A DNA stretch of 64,000 bases from Pictodentalium vernedei. Lineage: Eukaryota > Mollusca > Scaphopoda > Dentaliida > Dentaliidae. The stretch lies in assembly GCA_031216915.1 (NCBI GenBank), contig CM062289.1, positions 392,858,674 to 392,922,673 on the forward strand, in the 5' to 3' direction. Positions 54,927-63,849 of this stretch are shown here, one piece after another. A model generated the notes under the pieces. That model saw only the letters and a program-made list of their open reading frames with translations. It searched no databases and was not told where the DNA came from. Position 1 is the first letter of the stretch. Each line of letters begins with the position of its first letter. A program made the position numbers and the translations under genes.

Positions 54927-54962
54927 CTTCGAATCACATAGTAGTCCATTGAACATGCATTG
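54927..54962 (-). CDS. Weak candidate micro-exon
   Basis: The acceptor AAAACAG and donor GAAG|GTAGGA flank 36 bp on the minus strand. Two frames are open (reading QCMFNGLLCDSK or ACSMDYYVIR). It may belong to the gene seen at 49.4-50.3 kb, but at this length chance is likely. Confidence 0.18.
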
Positions 54963-55184
54963 CTGTTTTAAGAATAAAATTTCATTTTAAACGAGAGGTG
55001 AAAATAAAACTGCCGGATAAATACAAAACGCGAGTAGCTTCTAAAATAACTTTCCGCACATAGACTTCGTACAGATCAACAAAATTTCAAGTGATTATCG
55101 CTTTTACAAGAACCCTATCAATGTCTTTCAAGATGATGTTTGAATGCTTACTCCTAAATTGGCGATACTGCAGCTAAAAACTGA

Positions 55185-55870
55185 AACACAAATAATGTGA
55201 TGGTGCCAAATGGAATTTTCTGACATATGTGACAAACAATCAGAGATCAGAACACCAAAATGACCTCTGCAAACTTCAGTTTCTGTTTTTGGGACCGGTT
55301 CAAAGAAGGTTAACAGAGTGAGAGTATGGTATTCAATAGTTCACACATTTGCGAAGTTGTGCATAAAGAATGCGAGGATTTGCTTTTATCGTCTTTCAAA
55401 ATGTGAACAAATACCTCATTTACAAGGGCCTCTGGGTTTTTCTTTTTGCGTTATAAAGACGTCTGAACAAGCCTCATTGAAAAAATATACATGAAGTCGT
55501 CATCCGCGTTAGTGATTATTAGTTTCTAACTTCAATAATAACTGTTTACTTCGATAGATACAAATAAAAATTTTAAGTGTGGGTTGGACGACATCATGCC
55601 TGCTTTGTCTTGTTACCTTTTCCCACTTTGCCGACCCGTGTAACAACCTAACCACATAAAATTTTGAATTGGATACACATGGCTAATTGTCTTATAGATG
55701 AAGCTAATTCAAGAACTTTCAAGGACCCTTTCGGGCCATTTTAAGGCCCTTTTAGACAATTTTTTAGACGATTCCTCACAATTTGTATATAACTTTGAGT
55801 ACACTTGTGAGTAAGAATAGAGATATTGGGTTAAAAAGGAGTGTTTCAGTATAAATCAAAAACAGAAGTT
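55185..55870. other. No recognisable feature
   Basis: Unique sequence. A short minus-strand open stretch near 55420-55480 is too weak to call. Confidence 0.35.
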
Positions 55871-55877
55871 TGCTACA

Positions 55878-56112
55878 ATTTATTTAATTATTTATTGGTG
55901 CTTATTTCTGTACAATGGCTAATCATGACCGCAACATGAAGTCAAGTCGAGTTTAGTCAATCGTTTATACCCAAGTTGCCCATTTTAGAGGACTTTCACC
56001 CAAAGCATTGGTGATCGCTTCATATTTTGCCAGTAAAACAGACCTTGTTTACCACAGTAAAAAAACACTGCTTCACTTCCCGGAGTTCCCCTGGGGGAGG
56101 TTAGCTGCAACC
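55878..56112 (-). mobile_element. Family M element
   Basis: TTTATTTAATTATTTATTGG tail complement, CATTTTAGAGGACTTTCACC, GCCAGTAAAACAGACCTTG and TTCCCGGAGTTCCCCTGGGG. Confidence 0.65.
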
Positions 56113-56261
56113 AAGCATATTTATGACCACGTAAAATATCTGACAGAACACTGAAGCAGATTTTATTTTGCAAAGTTTTTAATTTTTAAGAATGCCTCAA
56201 AGTTTTAATTTCTGATACACAGCATTCAATACTGTACAACCTAAATTAAAATCTGAAGTGG

Positions 56262-56600
56262 GGGCGCGATTGGCTCAGTGGTTATGGCACAGAACCTCAA
56301 ACGGAAAAGTCCACGGTTCGATCCCCACCAAGCCTTGAGTAACTGGGTCGTATCCTTGGGCAAGGTTCTTAAAACCGATTGCCCAAGGTAGCATTGTGTA
56401 CTAAGGCAGACTGCACGACGATGTTGCTATTGTCTTCAACCAATGCTAACCCACCTTGTGCGGAGTTAGTACGTTGGGGAGGCTGACATTTGCTCGCCAC
56501 TGCCCGGTACCTCTCTCTGGGTACCCCGCCTCCTACCACCCGTCAATCGACACGAGGGGACCCCGACTGTCGAAAGCAACGTTAAAATCACAATGAAATT
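56262..56600 (+). mobile_element. SINE with tRNA-like head
   Basis: GGGGCGCGATTGGCTCAGTG and box B CGGTTCGATCCCC, then CCTTGGGCAAGG. The 3' end is GTCGAAAGCAACGTTAAAAT. Confidence 0.85.
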
Positions 56601-56617
56601 TTTTTTTGAAACATTCT

Positions 56618-56860
56618 TTAACCCTTTACCTAACATGAAAAGCAGACGACACTTGTAAACAAAATTCTTGAAGCACTATTTTTTTTAAATTTTTTGCGTC
56701 AAAAACATAGCTTATGACCCCTCATTGGAACGAGCTCGTTCCAATGAGGGGTAATAAGCTATGTTTTTGTGACAAAAAATGAAATAGTAATAAAAATTGA
56801 ATGGTGGATTTTGTGAATAGCGCTGGCCGGTTTTGGACGTTACGTTGTGTAGAGAGTTAA
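56618..56860 (-). mobile_element. TTAA hairpin MITE, subfamily A
   Basis: TTAACCCTTTACCTAACATG to GTGTAGAGAGTTAA. The core is the short form GGAACGAGCTCGTTCC. The arms carry AGCTTATG/CATAAGCT-type pairing in place of AGGTT/AACCT. Confidence 0.9.
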
Positions 56861-57175
56861 AACCAAGAGGTTTATGCACAAATTTCAAGTACTTTCAAAG
56901 CCTTAAAAGCACAATTTTTAATTAAAGGACTTTCAAGGATTTCAATGAAACGGTTTCGGTTAAAGAAAACAAACCGTTTTTGTTGTCTGCAGTCGTGTTG
57001 GGTAAAGGTTAAGGGATTCCTAGAAAAAGACAGTTTTCCCCTCCTCGCCCAACCCCATCCGGCAATCGACGGGGTGGGAAGCTGATCCCCTGCTACCAGT
57101 GCCACTAGGCACATTCAAGCACCTGCATAAACCCCGAAGTTTATTGCGCCATTCGCATCGCACCTATTTTTTGTT

Positions 57176-57502
57176 TATTGAGGTATAATGACCCTTTCAA
57201 AAGCCAGGGTTACATCGTGTTTGACAGTTTTACGGGTGGAGGAAACCGGAGTACCTACCGAGCAGAGGCGAGCAACTTTCAGACTCCCCCAACCTATACT
57301 AACTATGCACATTCAGGATTAGTAACGGTTGAAAGCAAGTGCACGATCGACGTGCAGTACGCCTTAGTACAGAGCGCCCGCGTGCCCCCACGTGGGCAAT
57401 CCGGATTAAGTATCTCGTCCAAGGACACAACGCAGTTACCGCTGGGAATGGTAGAGTCTTGGAACATTCGGTTTGAATTTCAATGCTATAACCACTGAGC
57501 AT
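57176..57502 (-). mobile_element. SINE, diverged
   Basis: GCCAGGGTTACATCGTGTTT, the body, and the head complement CAATGCTATAACCACTGAGC. Box B is weak. Confidence 0.8.
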
Positions 57503-57577
57503 ACCCCCCCCCCCCCCACGCCCCCACCCCCTGCACCCAGTGCTTTGCAGTAGAAAAAGGCCGATGACCAATTATTT

Positions 57578-57700
57578 ATTTATTTATTTATTTATTAGTG
57601 TTTAGGGTCACATGCTTCTGCACAATGGCTTGTCGTGATCGCAACATGGAGATAAAGTTAAGTTTAATAAATCGTTTACACCCATGGCCGATAATCAGTA
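57578..57700 (-). mobile_element. Family M element, 3' part
   Basis: (TTTA)n, then TTAGGGTCACATGCTTCTGC and ATCGTTTACACCCATG. Confidence 0.6.
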
Positions 57701-57919
57701 AAGACAGACTTAAACATTTGAAGAGGTACACGCCCACGTTTGCTTCAAGTATGAAGAGTTATTTTCTTTCCACGCACATTTAAGAGTGTAACTTCTGAAG
57801 GGGAGATGAGGGGAAAAGAGGTTGTGATACTTCCCCAACTATTTTGTCACGTCAGGCTGTCGTTGGGTCGAACTTAGACATAAAACTGTAACAGATGGCT
57901 GGTCTGTTTGATGATTTAT

Positions 57920-58270
57920 TAGTTTATTAATTGAAGTTTAACGACACTTTCGACAGCCAGGGTCACCTCGTGCTGGACAATTTTACGGGTGGAGGAAGCC
58001 AGAGTACCCGGAGAGAACCACCGAGAAAAGGCGAGAAACTGTCAGACTCCCCAACGTGCTAACTCCACACAAGCAGGGTTAGCATTGATTGAAGACAGGT
58101 GCACCAGCGACGTGTATTACGCCTTGGTACAGGGCGCCACCGTGCCCTCATATGGGCAATCAGGATTAAGTACCTTGCCCAAAGACACACCGCAGTTACC
58201 CCTGGCGGGGACCGAACCGTACACCTCTAAGTTTGATGTCCAATGCCTTGACCACTGTGCCACGGTTTGG
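57920..58270 (-). mobile_element. SINE with tRNA-like head type 3
   Basis: Body and tail GAAGTTTAACGACACTTTCG are present. The head complement is TGATGTCCAATGCCTTGACC. Confidence 0.83.
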
Positions 58271-58314
58271 TGATATGCGAGTCGGAACAGGCCTAGAAAT
58301 TGACCACGGCAAAT

Positions 58315-58371
58315 GGCAATGTCCTGGTAAAGGCCGTGGCTGTTTGCCACGGCCTTTACCAAAACATTGCC
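58315..58371. repeat. Palindrome
   Basis: GGCAATGTCCTGGTAAAGGC and its complement around GGCTGTTTGCC. No other copy seen. Confidence 0.83.
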
Positions 58372-58737
58372 AATATATGAGGATAGTTACGGGCATGCTC
58401 GCATTCGTCTCCATAATTTAATCAACTAAAGTCAACAGTAACTAAAATTCACCCCCCGCGGAGCTACAATTAGTTTGTGTATAGGCGATAATAGGTTTCA
58501 TACAAATATCATTATCTATTGAAAATCCAGTTGGCTCGTCGAAAATAAATGTATAGAATTATGAATTATAAAATACATTTTAGCATTTGAATCAGATTAC
58601 AAAGTTAGCAATTGAATAATATAAACAGCTTTCAGCCACGTGTATTAACACCCGAGTCATAGAGACCATACTTTAATATCTTAAGCCGCCGACTACCATT
58701 TATTCCTTGCTGTCCAAGGAATTCAGTTAATGCAGAC

Positions 58738-58901
58738 ACAGGCACCCCACAATAATTTGTAATAAAACAAATTTAGATAAACAAAATGTTATTTGTACTT
58801 GACGTAATATGGAGCATGAGCAAGGAAAATGTTGGCTTTTGCTCTGGTAACCTCATTTTTGGAAAGCCCTGATAGTGGCTTCTAGCACTCAAAACATTTA
58901 A
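58738..58901. mobile_element. Half of a family D MITE ending at a TTAA reused by subfamily A
   Basis: It begins near the family D palindrome centre (CACCCCACAATAATTTGTAA) and keeps only the right arm, matching 47120-47292. Its terminal TTAA is the left target copy of the next MITE. Confidence 0.75.
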
Positions 58902-59143
58902 CCCTTTACCCAACGTAACGGCCAAAACCGGCCAGCGGTATTCTCAAAAATCGCCAATTAATTTTCATTATTTTTTTCATTGTTTGTCTCCAAAACATAG
59001 GTTATTATCCCTCGTTGGAACGAGCTCGTTCCAACGAGGGGTCATAACCTATGTTTTGGAGACAAAAAATGAAACAAAATTAGTTATTCAAGAATTTTTT
59101 TTTTGCAAGTGTCGTCTGCTTTTCATGTGAGGTAAAGGGTTAA
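58898..59143 (+). mobile_element. TTAA hairpin MITE, subfamily A
   Basis: TTAACCCTTTACCCAACGTA to GAGGTAAAGGGTTAA. The core CGTTGGAACGAGCTCGTTCC is paired with CCAACG, the C/G variant on both arms. Confidence 0.92.
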
Positions 59144-59639
59144 CAGTATAACTGCATGTTGATCCAGGTTGAATGCTTCCAGTGATTCAGATACAAAAGA
59201 ATAAGAGCAATGTGGTTCCATAATTTAATAATTACACTTTTGATATTTTTTTTCTCTTTTCGCATATAGACATGTGCAAGCTCCCTCACAAACGTATTTT
59301 TGAAAGCTTGTAAGGTACTATAATGAGTAATGTAAACAAGACGTAACCAAGCACGCGTTTGTATTATGCAGTGGTAAGATTCAGATTTTGTATCAGGACC
59401 CCCTGTAACGCACTGTATACGGGTAATTACGGACCCAGTACATAGTTACTGTAAGATAAAAACTAGAGATAGCCGCCAGGTGTAGCCAATCCCCCCACCC
59501 TCAAAAAAATAAATCACCCTAATACAGTAACCTTGGTAATATATTACATTAAGTTAACACAGCCACTGTTGGTATTATTTATTCAAATAATACAGATAAG
59601 ATTACCTGCATTTGATGACATGTCAACTTATTGTTAAGT

Positions 59640-60241
59640 CTGATTTCGATCGGGACCGATAAAATTTGAAGTTCAAGGCCACTGTGACCTTGACCTTTGG
59701 CATAATTACCAAAAAATACATAGGGTTCTTCTGCTCATTATGCCCAATCGACAAGCCAAGTTTGGTTTCGATCAGGCGAACAACATTTTAATTAGAGAGT
59801 GGTAACCAACTCTGACCGATAAAACTTTAACTTCACGGTTACTGTGACCTTTACCTTCGACACAATAACCCCAAAATAAATAGGATTCTTCCTTTCATCA
59901 TGTTCAACCCATAAACCAAGTTTAGTATCGATCTGGCAAGCAAAATTTCAATTAGAGGAGCTAACTCTGGTAAATGTTTAAGTTCAAGGTCACTAACCTT
60001 GACCTTTGGCACAATGACTTCTCAATAAAAAAGGGTTCTTCCTCTCATCATGCCTAACCCACATACCAAGTTGGGTTTCGGTTGGCCAAGCGAAACGTTA
60101 ATTACAGAGCGGAAACTAACACTGATAAAAATTGAAGTTCAAGATCACAGAGCGGAAACCAACTCCGTCTACAGACGGAAAGACGGACGGACAGCGCCAC
60201 GACTATATCCCCTCTCCCCCGCAACTTTTTCTGGGGGATAA
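59640..60241 (+). repeat. Tandem repeat, about 155 bp unit, 4 diverged copies
   Basis: Units contain AAGTTCAAGGTCACTAACCT, ACCTTTGGCACAATGAC and GGGTTCTTCCTCTCATCATG. The block ends with GACGGAAAGACGGACGGACA and a CTGGGGGATAATAA terminus. This repeat type is common in mollusc genomes. Confidence 0.83.
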
Positions 60242-60469
60242 TAAACACCATAGCCATTCACGAGAACAATTTTCAGATATCATCATCTACTTATGATGGT
60301 AAGTAAAGAGTTCACGAAAGCACTTTTAGCATGGTTCCTGCACTCATATGAAGAATGAATTTAAGGACTTTTCATGACTCGTTGGACTATGATGTTTTCA
60401 GAACGGGGTAACCCCAGAATCGGTATTTTTGGAACTACATGATAATAAGACTTTTTTCTTCTTACAATA

Positions 60470-60540
60470 GAGTCATTAACAGCTGAAATTTGCTGTAGAG
60501 TGATCAACTCTTCTCGTAATCTGGTGATATCAGCGTGTAA
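60470..60540 (-). CDS. Candidate coiled-coil exon
   Basis: The minus strand reads SLHADITRLREELITLQQIS then AVNDSI, followed by the donor GTAAGA. The heptad-like spacing of Leu and Ile predicts a coiled coil. The nearest upstream acceptor is a CACCAG inside the stretch, so the exon may start there (about 60519). The partner exons are unknown. It may be part of the gene at 49.4-50.3 kb. Confidence 0.35.
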
Positions 60541-60587
60541 GGAAGATTTTTTTGAATAACAAATAGGTAGTGGACGAGCCGACGATA

Positions 60588-60790
60588 TTTATTTATTTAT
60601 TGGTGTTTAAGGTCACATACTTCTGCACAATGGCTAATCATGACCACAGCATGGAGATAAAGTCAAGGTCAGTCAATCGTTTATACCCCACGTTGCCTAT
60701 TTTAGAGGACTTGCACGCCAAGGATTAGTGACTGGGTCCTATTTTACCAGAAAAACGGAGCTCGTTTACGAGCAGACGATATAAAGAGCA
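60588..60790 (-). mobile_element. Family M element
   Basis: TTTATTGGTGTTTAAGGTCA, then ATCGTTTATACCCCACGTTG and GTCCTATTTTACCAGAAAAA. Confidence 0.7.
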
Positions 60791-60804
60791 AAAATTCTGA
60801 AGCG

Positions 60805-60869
60805 AGGCTCGGTAATAATTTAATCCAACAGCTCAACAGAGCTGTTGGATTAAATTATTACTGAACCTC
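60805..60869. repeat. Palindrome
   Basis: GGTAATAATTTAATCCAACA with GCTC, complement around AACA. Outer pairing GAGGCTC/GAACCTC is imperfect. Confidence 0.83.
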
Positions 60870-61224
60870 CCGGCAAACCAGGTTGGTTCAGCCCATTTCG
60901 CAGTTCACAGTATTGGGTGAAATGGTACCTTCCAGGGCGCCAGTGTTGAAAGGGTTCAAATGAAGAGTAAACGTAACAGTGAATTATTTATCCTGTTGTC
61001 CGACAACTCAAGGATCGATTTCAAGACTTTTCAAGGCTCCTCCATCGCCTCAAAGACTTTAAGGTTCTGAAAATGTTACTACGTTACTTTAAATTCAAGG
61101 CAACTCAAGTTTTTCAAAGCTCCGCGGGACAATTTTGATTTCGGCCCCCAAATAAATTTGTACTTCGTGAATTCTTTGAATTCTGACAGCAGGTTGTTCT
61201 GCAAAATCAAAATGAAAGTGTAAA

Positions 61225-61978
61225 AGTGTCAGTGACACTGCAGCTCAACTTGACCAGTTCCAGTACTGCCAAGTCATATACTCATGTTTCTATAGAAAAG
61301 ACATCACACCAAAGCTACAGATGAAATCTGAAAACAGAGCGGGTGAGTGAAGCGGCCAGTAGGGTGTGATAATGGAATTGTTGGCAATTTATATACAAAA
61401 CTCAAGATGCTCTCTCTTCAACCAATCTAACCCTGCCTGTGCTCCAGTGCGGAGCTATGATGTTGGGGAGCTGGCAAATGCTCGTCGTTGCTCGGTGGTT
61501 CTCTCCGGCTTCCTCCACCCGTAAAACTGTCACCGACACGATATGACCTTGGCTGCTGAGGTGGCGTTAAACCTTAATAAATAAAATAAATAAATAAGAT
61601 GCCCTCTGTCGGCCATGTTTTCCAACAAACTTCAGAAACATTTGAAAGACCCATCTAGACACCACACCTAAGCTACAAATGAAATCTGAAAAAGATCGGA
61701 TGATAGATGCGCCCTGTAGGGTGTGCTAATGGAATTGTGGGTAATTTATATGCCAAATCCATGTTTTTCAACGAAATTCGGAAAACTTCTATAGCTCCCA
61801 TCTCGATATTATCCCAAGGCCGAATGACATTTGAAACTGATCAAGTGAGAGATGCGGCCTGAGGGTGTACTAAAGGAATTGTGGACGGACAGAAGTACGG
61901 ACGGCCGGACGGACGGACGGATCGAAAGCCATCCCAACAATACCCCATACTCGACGTTGTCAAATTGAGCTACAAATA
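61225..61978 (+). mobile_element. Relative of the 1.8 kb element at 18.0-19.8 kb, with a SINE inside
   Basis: AGTGTCAGTGACACTGCAGC and AGCTCAACTTGACC start it, and CGACGTTGTCAAATTGAGCT ends it. CGGACGGACGGACGGAT lies near the end. The internal units differ from the 18 kb copy. Confidence 0.7.
61410..61600 (+). mobile_element. SINE, 5'-truncated
   Basis: CTTCAACCAATCTAACCCTG through AAACCTTAATAAATAAAATA. The head is absent. Confidence 0.82.
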
Positions 61979-62039
61979 CTTTGTTACTTAGTGGAGGCAT
62001 AATACTGGCTCTTCTCTTCATAATATATATTTGAAACCT

Positions 62040-62251
62040 GGAGCAGTTCTCTTAGTGCCCGGAGAAAAATCACCGAGTAGCGGCGAGCAATTATCAGACT
62101 TCCACACAAGTACATTAGCACTCGTTGAAGACAAGTGTACCTCGACGTGCAGTACGCCTTTGTACACAGCGCTACCCAGCCCCCACTTGGGCATTCGGAA
62201 TTAAATGCCTTGCCAAAGGACACAACGCAGTTACCCCTGGCGGGGTTCGAA
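62040..62251 (-). mobile_element. SINE, 3' part of a copy split by a hAT-like element
   Basis: The body runs to GGCGGGGTTCGAA (box B on the opposite strand) at 62251, where the hAT-like element starts. The head continues at 63242. Confidence 0.87.
62244..62251. repeat. 8 bp target site duplication, left copy
   Basis: GGTTCGAA, identical to 63242-63249, flanks the CAGGG-ended element. Confidence 0.85.
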
Positions 62252-62873
62252 CAGGGACGTGGCGAGAGGGGTGTTGGGGGGGGGGTCACCCCCCCCCCCC
62301 AATCCTGGCCAAAATTTCCTATAGTTGGAATTTCGAGGGCAAGTCATGAGTACTTGAAAATTCCATCTATCTGGATTTTAGAGCTTCTTTGATGATGCTG
62401 ATGCCTCCTTAACTTCCCATAATTCCAACTCGATTTCAAATCGGCAAAAATTCCAACTGTTACTATTTCCATCTACAGTGTACGCAATATCGAGCTTCAT
62501 AAGTATGCATGATCTCAAGCAGCACGAGATTTTTATAGTATGTTTACTTATTGTGATAAAAAAAATCCTCGAAATGCACTTCAAGAAAATCACATCATGT
62601 AAAATCGTAATCCTGAGTCAATTCCGTCATTCACAGTTACAAAATGATGAAACATCGAAAATTGATCATGCCTGCAAAAGTTCTGATTTAATGTTAGGAC
62701 AGTGGGAATTGCTCAAAGTTCTCAGCTTGAGCATTTGTTTAGCGCATATTCAATTCCTAAAATAATACCAAATAATAATAACCTGATAATTCTATCATAA
62801 ATGTGTTGGCATTTCAGTTACTAGAATCAATTTTTTGCCCCCTTTCATGGATTCATTTTCAAAAGTTTTCTCT

Positions 62874-63123
62874 TTAACCCTTTACCTAACATGAAGAGCA
62901 GACGACACTTGCAAAAAAAATTCTTGAATAACTAATTTTTTTCATTTTTGTCTCAAAAACATAGGTTATGACCCCTCGTTGAAACGAGCTCGACGAGCTC
63001 GTTCCAACGAGGGGTCATAACCTATGTTTTTGAGACAAAAATGAAAAAAAATAATGAAAATTAATTGGCGATTTTTTAGAATAGCGCTGGCCGGTTTTGG
63101 CCGTTACGCTGGGTAAAGGGTAA
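62874..63123 (-). mobile_element. TTAA hairpin MITE, subfamily A
   Basis: TTAACCCTTTACCTAACATG to CGCTGGGTAAAGGGTAAA. The core is CGTTGAAACGAGCTCGACGA with partner CCAACG, so one arm has an extra unpaired change. Confidence 0.92.
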
Positions 63124-63137
63124 ATGAATTTCCAACT

Positions 63138-63190
63138 AGGGGGAGGGACCGGGAGGGGGATTTCCTCATCCCGGTCCCTCCCCCTCGTTG
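63138..63190. repeat. GC-rich palindrome
   Basis: AACTAGGGGGAGGGACCGGG with GAGG loop region, pairing with CCCGGTCCCTCCCCCTCGTT. Confidence 0.83.
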
Positions 63191-63241
63191 AAAATTCACT
63201 ACCTTACACTCCCCAATCGGAAACCACTAGCCACGTCCCTG

Positions 63242-63306
63242 GGTTCGAATCGTGGACCTTTCGGGTTGAAGTCAAATGCTGTAACCACTGAGTCACCGCG
63301 CTCCTG
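63242..63306 (-). mobile_element. SINE head, 5' part of the split copy
   Basis: GGTTCGAATCGTGGACCTTT continues to CCACTGAGTCACCGCGCTCC, the complement of a type 3 tRNA-like head. Together with 62040-62251 it makes one SINE. Confidence 0.85.
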
Positions 63307-63404
63307 TTTTTAAGAGGAATTAAAAAAAAATACTTAGCGGTTAAGCGTTAAAGGTTGACAGTAGTTGGTATGAACAATCAAACTGCAACGTTAACGCCAT
63401 ACGC

Positions 63405-63500
63405 CCTGTGGGCGTGATGGCTAAGTGGTTAGTGTATTGGACATCAGATCCGGAAGTTCGTAGGTTCGATCCTGATCCGCGTCATCAGTGTTGTTTTATT
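63405..63500 (+). mobile_element. tRNA-like head of another SINE family
   Basis: GGGCGTGATGGCTAAGTGGT holds box A and GGTTCGATCCTGATCCGCGT holds box B. The 30 bases from 63465 closely match the hairpin arm of element K. Confidence 0.75.
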
Positions 63501-63649
63501 ATGTTTTACAAGGATTGGCGAACAAGTTATACAACTTATATTAACGCCTCTCCTTGGCCAAGTGGCAGAGGTGTGTGGGATGACCTTTGAAGCGTCAACT
63601 TCGTGGCCTCCCTTTTATCGAATGCTACAAAAGGATCATTAGCTTACAC

Positions 63650-63848
63650 GGAGTGTATATCACTCTCCGCACAGAGGACAGCAATTTTACGTCCCTACTC
63701 GATAGGACAGTACGTCGTGATAGCATCAACCCCACAACTGATGCTGACAGAGAGTGTCCGGACACCTCGAGAACTTTCCCCGAATGAGGATCGATCCCGG
63801 GACCTCTGGCATGAGAGACAAGCGCACTTATTCACTCGGCCAGCACTC
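63650..63848 (-). mobile_element. SINE-like element with Ser-type tRNA head
   Basis: On the minus strand AGTGCTGGCCGAGTGAATAA and box B GGGATCGATCC form the head. The rest, AGAGTGTCCGGACACC and GAGGACAGC, resembles 21375-21450. Confidence 0.6.
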
Positions 63849-63849
63849 T

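Larger units (their letters stand above)
62252..63241. mobile_element. hAT-like non-autonomous element
   Basis: The 12 bp terminal inverted repeats CAGGGACGTGGC and GCCACGTCCCTG plus an 8 bp target duplication are diagnostic of hAT elements. No transposase ORF is present. It contains a G/C run at 62276-62300, a subfamily A MITE and a hairpin at 63138-63190. Confidence 0.88.

Noticed and set aside
56980-57015. Possible further subfamily B MITE end (TCGTGTTGGGTAAAGGTTAA)
   Set aside because: Only one terminus is recognisable and no palindrome lies nearby; it may be a relic but cannot be delimited.
59271-59323. Plus-strand exon with TTTTCGCATATAG acceptor and GTAAGG donor
   Set aside because: Short, with no neighbouring plus-strand exon to join and no recognisable peptide.
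2277-63190. CRISPR-like or bacterial features suggested by many palindromes
   Set aside because: Palindromes are dispersed singly with no regular spacers or cas genes, and the spliced gene and SINEs show eukaryotic DNA.
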